The notes beneath the pieces were generated by a model. The model was not told the DNA's origin and searched no databases. It saw nothing but the letters and a program-made list of their open reading frames with translations. DNA of 56,246 nucleotides from contig CAYNYF010000017.1 of NCBI GenBank assembly GCA_964401385.1, forward strand, positions 1 to 56,246, written 5' to 3'. Shown piece after piece: positions 50,548 through 56,246 of the stretch. Made by a program: the position numbers and the translations under genes. The stretch is from CAYNYF01 sp964401385 (GTDB taxonomy: Bacteria; Planctomycetota; Phycisphaerae; SM23-33). Positions within the stretch are counted from its first letter, which is position 1, and every line of letters starts with the position of its first letter.

Positions 50548-52098
50548 TCACCGCACTGCGCTGGCAAGGGGCGAAGCCGTCGCGCCAATTCTCTTGTTGT
50601 CCTCGCTCCGCAGGGCGCCGGGGTCGCGTTGGCTTATCTCTATCAGGAAAGCTTTGGGCATAATGTCCGGATAATCCTTCTCCCACGCCTTCGCCTGGCT
50701 ATTCCAGCGTCCGCGGGTCCAATCGGCCAGCAAGAGCATCTCGCCCGTGATCGTCGCCTCGACGACCGCCTGCGTTCCGTAATAGTAGCGGTCCTCGGGG
50801 CTGGCCCTGCTCGCAACGGACGATTGGTCCTCGGCGGGCTGTCGGATGACGACGTCCAGGACGGTGTGGAAGTTCTGGATGCGGAGGTTTTCGTACAGCC
50901 GCGGCAGCGCGCTGGCCGGCGCGATCACCGTGAACTGGTAATGAACGACGTCGTAAAGGGGATTGCAGGCTCGCCCGGTCAGCGCCGGCGCGCCGCCCGT
51001 TCCCCGCCCGGCCCCGCCCACGTAGTCCAGATCGGCCCGCGCCAGGCTGGCCACCGGCGGGCCCTGCCCGCCGCCGAGGGTGGCGGCCCTTCGCACGACG
51101 TAGCCCAGGAAATTCGTCCGCACGAGCCGCTTGATGGGCGAGCCCGGCACGCCCTTTCCCCTGTCGGGCAGGCCCACCGTGCGGCGGTTGGTTCGGGCGA
51201 TCACCTCGATGATGTCCTTCTGAACCCACAGCCGCACCTGCGCCAGATACAGGTGGGTGTCGGAATATCCTGACGCGTTTTCGGGCACGAGCGCGACGTC
51301 CAGGCAATTCTTGTCGGCGTAGATCTGCCCTTCCCGCGACTTGGCCAGGACGAGCTTGTTCGTGGCCTTCTCCTGCGGCGTCGCCTCCTGGGGGAGCTCC
51401 TCGGCGGTGCTGGACTTGGTGATCGTTGGCGTCGACGGCGGCCTCGAGGTGTAGCTCGTGCGGCCGGTCGGCGACATGCGGTAGCGGCTGGTGCCCCCGA
51501 CGGCCGGGCGCCGGTCGCCCCCGACGGCCGGGCGCCGGTCACCCCCGACGGCCGGGCGCCGCCAGTCCACCCCGGGCGACGGGGTCCCTGTCCCTGTCGG
51601 CCTCTTCAGGTCCACCGGGCCCTCCTGACCCGTCATGCGGCGGATCTCCTCCTGGATCTCCAGGTCCGTCGGCGGCTCCGTCGGCTGTAGCTTCTCCAGC
51701 AGCTTCAGCAGCCGGTTCTCGTACTCCTGGGGAAACCGCCAATACAGGCTTTCCCTTTGGTAGATGTCCTTGTTGATGGGGAACGCCTCGACCTGCCGCC
51801 CGGAGACGTCGAAGGTGATGATGCCGTAGCCCTTGCTGTTGCGGTCGAGGCAGTAATCGGCCACTTCGGCGGCGGCGGCCCGGACGGCCGCCACGCGCTC
51901 GCGCTCGGCCTCGACCATTTGCCGGTTGACGCCCGAACCGACCAGGGACTTGATCTGCCCGTTCAGTTTCACCCGCCGCTGGGCGTACTCGTCGGTCTGC
52001 TTCCCGGCCGAGCGCGCCATCACCAGCATGCCCGCCGCCCCGACGACCACGATCGCGACCGTGCAAATCATGAACAGGTTTTCCCTGACGAATTTCAT
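50548..52098 (-). CDS. PilO-like inner-membrane protein of the pilus operon (family not recognised)
   Basis: 516 residues. It has an N-terminal helix (LFMICTVAIVVVGAAGMLVMA), a charged coiled-coil (RRVKLNGQIKSLVGSGVNRQMVEAERERV) and a domain to about 175. A disordered segment with three 8-residue repeats of RRPAVGGD type follows, encoded by 24-bp tandem repeats. The C-terminal domain (YLAQVRLWVQKDIIEVIART, YDVVHYQFTVIAPASALPRL) is ferredoxin-like, as in PilO. The ATG overlaps the PilM stop by 4 bases (ATGA), so translation is coupled. PilO role by order and topology only. Confidence 0.78.
   Translation of the reverse strand: MKFVRENLFMICTVAIVVVGAAGMLVMARSAGKQTDEYAQRRVKLNGQIKSLVGSGVNRQMVEAERERVAAVRAAAAEVADYCLDRNSKGYGIITFDVSGRQVEAFPINKDIYQRESLYWRFPQEYENRLLKLLEKLQPTEPPTDLEIQEEIRRMTGQEGPVDLKRPTGTGTPSPGVDWRRPAVGGDRRPAVGGDRRPAVGGTSRYRMSPTGRTSYTSRPPSTPTITKSSTAEELPQEATPQEKATNKLVLAKSREGQIYADKNCLDVALVPENASGYSDTHLYLAQVRLWVQKDIIEVIARTNRRTVGLPDRGKGVPGSPIKRLVRTNFLGYVVRRAATLGGGQGPPVASLARADLDYVGGAGRGTGGAPALTGRACNPLYDVVHYQFTVIAPASALPRLYENLRIQNFHTVLDVVIRQPAEDQSSVASRASPEDRYYYGTQAVVEATITGEMLLLADWTRGRWNSQAKAWEKDYPDIMPKAFLIEISQRDPGALRSEDNKRIGATASPLASAVR
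51493..51564. repeat. Three tandem 24-bp repeats within the PilO-like gene
   Basis: GCCCCCGACGGCCGGGCGCC plus four bases occurs three times in succession (51493, 51517, 51541), the third with small changes. Each unit encodes eight residues (RRPAVGGD), so unit gain or loss would keep the frame. It lies in a disordered linker. Confidence 0.9.
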
Positions 52099-54260
52099 TG
52101 CATACCTCTCACCCGAAGGTCTCTCTGCTGGACGCCGGGCTCTACCTGACCGGCCTTGGCCTGAATAGGCTTGAGCGGCTTGTCCTCTTTGAGACGGAAC
52201 AGCCAGCCGACCACGAACTCCGTGTCTCCGCCGGCAAGCTCCCCGGTCAGCGGGTCGACAACGCCCCTCGTTTGCGACTGGTGGAGCGATGCCGTTCCGT
52301 GCGTTTCCCCGGGCGTCTCCGGCTCCCGCCCGGCTGTGATCTGGACGATCTTGTCGGCGATGACATCGTCCACCGGCAGAGAGGCCAGCGGATCAGAGCC
52401 GCTCCCGGCCGCCGCCTGGGCCTGCTTGACGATGCCGGTCAGTTCGTTCTTCAGCTCCGTCAGGAAGTTGGTCGCGCTGATGCCCCGCTGGGGAGTGGTG
52501 CCGGCCAGGAACAGCACAAAGCCGCGCCGCGCCGGCCCGGTCTGAACGCTCGCGGGCCTCTTCTCGCCCCCCCCCATCGGGCGCGGCGGCCCCCCGGCAA
52601 CGGCCGGGCGAGGGGCCATGGCATACCCGGTAAGCCGCCTGGGTGCACCCATACTGTAGTTTGGGCCGCCAGGCATGGCCGAGCGAGGGGGCATACCCCC
52701 CCCGCTTCCCAGGCCGGTCCCACGGCCGCTGTAGTACGCCTTGATGCTTTCGGCATCCATCCCGTCCACATTCTCGACGTCCTTTTTGTACAGCCCCGTC
52801 AAGACGATCACCCGGCGCCGCGGCCGGGGGATCTTCTTCAGCTCCGCAAGCTTCTTCACCTTCATCTTCGCCTGATCCGTGGCGACGTTGCCGATGGCCG
52901 TGCTCACCACCCCGTGCATCTTCTCCCAGAAGTCGTTGTGGGCCAGCATGCCCGGAAACTGCTCGGCCAGCGCCTTGGCCTGGCTGTCCCGCCCTCTGAC
53001 CGTGCCAAAATCCTTCAGGTCCGCATCGGCCTTCCTCAGCACCGACGCCACGCGGCTCAGCTCGGCGTTGCCTTCCGGGTTCAGCCGGTTCTGGTCCGCG
53101 TAGGCCCTCCAGGTGTAGCCGGCGAAGGCGATCAGCAGGGCCGCCGCCGACGCGGCAAACCACGGCCGCTTCTTCGCCCACAGCCGCCGCCGGGCAATCT
53201 CCGAGGGCAGAAGGTTGGTGGAAATCCTCGTCAGCCCCAACCCCTGAAGCGCCAGCCCGTAGCAGACCGCGAACGACAGCACGTTCTCGGTGAAGGCCGG
53301 CGCGTTCACCGCCGCCGACGGCGAAAGCTTGTTGAAGCTGTCCACCCGGGCCACCGGAACGTTCAAGTTCTGCTCCAGGAACTTCTGCAGCCCCGGCAGC
53401 CGAAAGCCGTTGCCCAGCCCGATCACCCGCTGGAACCGGCTGTCCCGGTGCAGCGAGGTGTAGTAGCCGATCGAGCGCTGGATCTCCTGCACCACCTCGG
53501 CGAACACCGGCCGCATCGCCTGGAAAATCTGCCGGGCGTACTTGCTGGTGGCGGCGGTGCGCTTGAACTTCTCGGCCTTGCGGAAGCTCAGCTTGAACCC
53601 CTTCACCAGCGCCTCGGTGAAGTTGTTGCCGCCGCGCTGCATGGTGCGCGTCCAGATCTTGGCCCCGTCGGCCACCACCAGGTCGGTGCTGTCGGCGCCG
53701 ATGTCGACCAGCAGCGTCGCCCCGTCACCCCCGCTCTGACCGTCGAAGACGAGGAAGTTGTACAGCGCCAGCGGGGCCATCTGCACCGTGTCCACCGTCA
53801 GCCCCACTTCCGTGAACCGGTCCAGCACCCCGGCCACGTCCGGCCGCTTCATGGCGAAGATGCCCACCTCGATATCGGGCGAGTCGGGGTCGCGGAACGG
53901 CTGCCACCGCCAGATGACCTCGTTGATGTCGAAGGGAATCTGCTGCTCGGCCTCGAAGCGGACGATCTCCGGCACGCGCTTGGGCTCCACCGGCGGGAGC
54001 TTGACGAAGCGGGTGATGCCGGACTTGCCCGGGGCCGAGACCACCACCTTGCTGCCGAGGACGTTGTTGCGGGCCAGGAACTGCTCCAGGGCGTTGCGCA
54101 TGAGCTGTTCCGGGTCGACGCCCGGCTGGCTGAGGATCTTCGGATGCTCGATGACGTCGAAGGCCTCCAGGTGGATCTCGCCGTCCACGCTGCTGAGCTT
54201 GAGGGCCTTCAGGGCACACTGCCCGATGTCAATTCCCCATACGGTCTTGGGCTTGGCCAT
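52095..54260 (-). CDS. pilM: Type IV pilus PilM fused to a PilN-like membrane domain
   Basis: 721 residues from ATG 54260, the second of two in-frame ATGs, with GGGAGG eight bases upstream. Residues 1-365 are the actin-like PilM ATPase: WGIDIGQCALKALKL, TLLVDIGADSTDLVV (phosphate loop), MQRGGNNFTEALVKGF and IGLGNGFRLPGLQKFLEQNL. One transmembrane helix follows (WFAASAAALLIAFAGYTW, about 375-395), then a coiled region, a beta part (RRRVIVLTGLYKKDV), a Pro/Gly/Met-rich linker and a ferredoxin-like end (GFVLFLAGTTP, ISATNFLTELKNELTGIVKQ). In most bacteria PilM and PilN are separate and PilM binds the PilN tail; here both parts are one chain. It leads the operon. Confidence 0.88.
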   Translation of the reverse strand: MAKPKTVWGIDIGQCALKALKLSSVDGEIHLEAFDVIEHPKILSQPGVDPEQLMRNALEQFLARNNVLGSKVVVSAPGKSGITRFVKLPPVEPKRVPEIVRFEAEQQIPFDINEVIWRWQPFRDPDSPDIEVGIFAMKRPDVAGVLDRFTEVGLTVDTVQMAPLALYNFLVFDGQSGGDGATLLVDIGADSTDLVVADGAKIWTRTMQRGGNNFTEALVKGFKLSFRKAEKFKRTAATSKYARQIFQAMRPVFAEVVQEIQRSIGYYTSLHRDSRFQRVIGLGNGFRLPGLQKFLEQNLNVPVARVDSFNKLSPSAAVNAPAFTENVLSFAVCYGLALQGLGLTRISTNLLPSEIARRRLWAKKRPWFAASAAALLIAFAGYTWRAYADQNRLNPEGNAELSRVASVLRKADADLKDFGTVRGRDSQAKALAEQFPGMLAHNDFWEKMHGVVSTAIGNVATDQAKMKVKKLAELKKIPRPRRRVIVLTGLYKKDVENVDGMDAESIKAYYSGRGTGLGSGGGMPPRSAMPGGPNYSMGAPRRLTGYAMAPRPAVAGGPPRPMGGGEKRPASVQTGPARRGFVLFLAGTTPQRGISATNFLTELKNELTGIVKQAQAAAGSGSDPLASLPVDDVIADKIVQITAGREPETPGETHGTASLHQSQTRGVVDPLTGELAGGDTEFVVGWLFRLKEDKPLKPIQAKAGQVEPGVQQRDLRVRGMQ

Positions 54261-54370
54261 CGCCATTACCTCCCGTCGCGTCGGTCGGGGCTGCTTCCAG
54301 CCCTGCCAACGCGGCTACGCAGGGACGCCGGCGGGTATGCTTGGGTTGTACCTGCCCGGTACGTTCCTTG

Positions 54371-54398
54371 TATAATACCGTCTCGCTCCCGGTCGCAA
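54371..54398. promoter_or_regulatory. Shared -10 region between divergent pilM and mtaB
   Basis: Plus strand: consensus TATAAT at 54371-54376, 73 bases before the mtaB start, with only weak -35 candidates (TTGTAC 54346). Minus strand: TATTAT at 54377-54372, with TTGCGA at 54398-54393 and a 15-base spacer, towards pilM. The two -10 hexamers overlap by five bases, so one melting region may serve both directions. Confidence 0.5.
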
Positions 54399-54449
54399 CA
54401 GCCTCCGGTCAAATACCCCGCGCCGCCGCGGGCCTCTTGGAGGTCGTCG

Positions 54450-56102
54450 GTGCTGCGTTTTACCGCCAATACCATCGGCTGCAAAGTCAATCAGTACGAA
54501 ACCCGCGCGGCCGCGGGCCTCTTGTCCGCCCTCGGCGCCGTCGAGGTCGGCTCGACCGGCCGCTCCGGCGGCGACGGGGAGGTTGACCTCGTCCTGGTCA
54601 ACACCTGCTGCGTCACCGCCGCGGCCGCCGCCAAGAGCCGGCGGGCCGTCCGCCGCTCCGTCAGGCGCCACCCGCGGGCCGACGTCCTCATCTTCGGATG
54701 TTATGCAACCCGGCAGGCCCAGCTCCTGCGCCAGTTGGCGCGCCGGGCCGGGTCGTCCGGCAATGTCCACCTGGCCGGACACTGCGACGACGTTGCCGAA
54801 TGCCTGCTGCGGGCCGCCGCATCGCTGCGGCAGCGAAGGGCTTCCGGTGACGGCCCTTCGAGTTGCGCCCGCGCGCCCACCACGCCCGGAACGAACCAAT
54901 CCTCAAAGGACTTCCGGAGGCCATCTTTGAGCGGCCACGGCCAGAACGCAAACCTGACTTCTCTGACCGGCGGGCCTGTTAGGTATGACGAATCAATGAA
55001 GGCGGGTCCTCACCAGCACCCAGCCAGCCCAACGCACATTTCAGCTTCCCGCTACGACTCTATCCAACCACGCCAGGGGTCCGATGTCAAGAACAATATC
55101 GGCACCGCCCTGCTGCCGCCGATAGCCAACTTCGCCGGGCGGCAGCGGGCCTTCGTGAAGGTGCAGGACGGCTGCGACGCCGGGTGCAGCTATTGCCTGA
55201 TTCCGCGCCTGCGGCGGCGGGTGTGGTCCCGGCCGATGGAGCAGATCCTCACCGAGGTCCGCGCGCTCGCCGCCAACGGGCACAAGGAGGTGGTCCTGTG
55301 CGGGGTGTTCCTGGGTGCCTACGGGCGGGCGACGGCCGTGCGGAGAAAGTGGCCCGGCCCGTCGGCGCTGCCGGAGCTGCTTGCCCGCGTGGCCGCCGTC
55401 GAAGGCCTTTGGCGCGTCCGCCTCAGCAGCCTCGAGCCCGGCGACGTCAGCGATAAGCTGCTGGAGGTCATGGCCGAGTCTCCCAACGTCGCGCCGCACC
55501 TGCACCTCTCGCTCCAGTCCGGAAGCGGGCCGGTGCTGCGGCGGATGAACCGGCAGTACGGCCCGGAGGAGTTCCTGGCGGCCGTGGGGCGAGCCCGCCG
55601 GCGGCTGGACCGCCCGGCCGTCACCACCGACGTCATCGTCGGCTTTCCCGGCGAGGGCGAGGACGACTTCGCCGCCACGTTGTCCGTCGCCCGGCGGGCG
55701 GGCTTCGCCAAGATTCACATCTTCAGCTTCTCCGCCCGGCCCGACACGGCCGCGTGGAAGTGGCGCCGCGAGGCCCCGCCGCCGCCCGTCGTCAAGGCAC
55801 GCTGCAAGCAACTGGCCGAACTGGAGAGGCAATCGGCGCAGGCCTTCCGCCGGCAGTTCGTCGGCCGGAGAGTCGAGGTGCTCGTCGAGCAGCCCAACAG
55901 CAAGACGCCCCCCGGCCACGCCCGCGGCCTGACCGACCGCTACGTCGAGGTGACCTTCCCGCTGGCCGAACCCGCCCTCCCGGCCGAGCTGCCCGGCCAG
56001 GTCGTCCCCGTCCGCATCGCCGGCCTGGGCGAGCACGGCCTTGTGGGCAGCCGCGTTGAATCGGAAGGAGTTCTCCGTGCAGCAGAAGGATCCAAAGCCT
56101 GA
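54450..56102 (+). CDS. mtaB: tRNA threonylcarbamoyladenosine methylthiotransferase (MtaB type, radical SAM), with internal insertion
   Basis: 550 residues from GTG 54450 (GGAGG upstream). The N-terminal UPF0004 domain has three cluster Cys: TIGCKVNQYE, VNTCCVT and IFGCYATRQ. The radical SAM triad CDAGCSYC sits at about residue 241, followed by VVLCGVFLGAYG, RLSSLEPGDVSD, HLSLQSGSGPVLRRM and TDVIVGFPGEGEDDF. A TRAM-like end (FVGRRVEVLVEQ) closes the protein. It inserts sulfur and a methyl group into t6A37. Family members are about 430-450 residues; the extra 90 or so lie at about 128-215, in lower-GC DNA with a low-complexity, Ser/Gln/His-rich sequence. The frame is open from 52098, but upstream it is antisense of pilM. 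Confidence 0.9.
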   Translation: MLRFTANTIGCKVNQYETRAAAGLLSALGAVEVGSTGRSGGDGEVDLVLVNTCCVTAAAAAKSRRAVRRSVRRHPRADVLIFGCYATRQAQLLRQLARRAGSSGNVHLAGHCDDVAECLLRAAASLRQRRASGDGPSSCARAPTTPGTNQSSKDFRRPSLSGHGQNANLTSLTGGPVRYDESMKAGPHQHPASPTHISASRYDSIQPRQGSDVKNNIGTALLPPIANFAGRQRAFVKVQDGCDAGCSYCLIPRLRRRVWSRPMEQILTEVRALAANGHKEVVLCGVFLGAYGRATAVRRKWPGPSALPELLARVAAVEGLWRVRLSSLEPGDVSDKLLEVMAESPNVAPHLHLSLQSGSGPVLRRMNRQYGPEEFLAAVGRARRRLDRPAVTTDVIVGFPGEGEDDFAATLSVARRAGFAKIHIFSFSARPDTAAWKWRREAPPPPVVKARCKQLAELERQSAQAFRRQFVGRRVEVLVEQPNSKTPPGHARGLTDRYVEVTFPLAEPALPAELPGQVVPVRIAGLGEHGLVGSRVESEGVLRAAEGSKA

Positions 56103-56115
56103 CCTGGCCCGCTCA

Positions 56116-56238
56116 AGCCGCGGACGACGCCAACGAAAACACAAATGTAGGGCGGGGCTACGGCCCCGCCAAATGAACCATCCAGCCGCGAACGACGCGA
56201 ACGAAAACAGAAATGTAGGGCGGGGCTACGGCCCCGCC
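56116..56238. repeat. Two 55-bp direct repeats ending in UACG-capped hairpins
   Basis: Units at 56116-56170 and 56184-56238 differ at three positions. Each begins AGCCGCG, runs through CGAAAAC and AAATGTA, and ends in GGCGGGGC-TACG-GCCCCGCC, an 8-bp stem with a very stable cUACGg tetraloop. The spacer is 13 bases. The first 25 bases also occur at 24183. The repeats follow the mtaB stop (56102) and may act as a transcript end or processing signal, although no T run follows. Confidence 0.85.
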
Positions 56239-56246
56239 GCCCCGCG

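Noticed and set aside
52098..54449. Apparent 1,334-codon plus-strand protein ending in the MtaB domain
   Set aside because: The first 780 codons are antisense to pilM. The real start is GTG 54450 with GGAGG upstream.
1..56246. CRISPR arrays
   Set aside because: No regularly spaced direct repeats with unique spacers were seen. The direct repeats present are two 55-bp units and three contiguous 24-bp units.

Overview
The window reads as chromosomal DNA of an uncultured, GC-rich planctomycete, most likely of the Phycisphaerae. The evidence is several exported proteins ending in dockerin-like repeats (VDGGDYTIWADNYG type) and/or PEP-CTERM tails (PEPAT...RRRR), a giant surface protein with the planctomycete N-terminal MEALEDRLLLSGN motif, and a pilMNOPQ-like operon with unusual architecture. 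A run of 100 N (28709-28808) shows it is a draft scaffold, probably from a metagenome; the 55 bases on its two sides are identical.

Layout. (1) 1-6.2 kb: a partial giant exported cysteine-peptidase-like protein on the minus strand, then non-coding DNA with two terminator hairpins and the orphan 3' end of a PEP-CTERM gene. (2) 6.4-16.2 kb: a plus-strand defence-type island. It holds a type III-like restriction helicase/nuclease, an OLD-like ATPase/TOPRIM protein, a beta-type DNA methyltransferase with a divergent-looking target recognition region, and two overlapping genes I cannot assign. (3) 16.2-21.1 kb: an integrative element with an AlpA-like HTH protein, a CHC2/TOPRIM primase, a P-loop protein, a small ORF, a self-controlling HTH regulator with an apparently leaderless promoter/operator, and a tyrosine integrase whose 3' end runs into tRNA-Ile2(CAU). 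tRNA-Leu(GAG) follows. The defence island is probably cargo of this element, but the left attachment site was not found.

(4) 21.3-26.6 kb: an interspersed palindromic repeat, an amidohydrolase, a dockerin/PEP-CTERM exported protein, a CobA-HemD fusion, a PilZ protein and tRNA-Gln(CUG). (5) 26.6-29.0 kb: a rubrerythrin-like protein, then a patchwork in which the 3' end of a type IIG-like restriction-modification gene occurs three times. A different small gene start follows each copy (DUF6883/DUF4926 pair, a membrane-anchored unknown, and an ORF start). (6) 29.3-34.8 kb: a beta-helix dockerin protein, a hexulose-6-phosphate synthase/RraA fusion with its partner isomerase (RuMP chemistry), a second copy of the interspersed repeat, a TIM-barrel sugar isomerase and BioY.

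(7) 34.9-45.0 kb: a truncated secretin paralogue, MutS, two small membrane proteins, then RNase PH, a lipoprotein, RdgB and a PfkB kinase in one tight run, facing a YdjY-like protein and a membrane protein. (8) 45.2-54.3 kb: a minus-strand operon PilM-PilN fusion, PilO-like, PilP-like, PilQ-like secretin, closed by a strong terminator. (9) 54.4-56.2 kb: a MtaB-type tRNA methylthiotransferase with a long in-frame insertion, divergent from the pilus operon across shared -10 sequence, then two 55-bp repeats ending in UACG hairpins.

The candidates for undescribed biology are the restriction helicase + OLD + methyltransferase + two-unknown-gene cluster, and the locus where a restriction gene 3' end is repeated in front of successive cargo genes.
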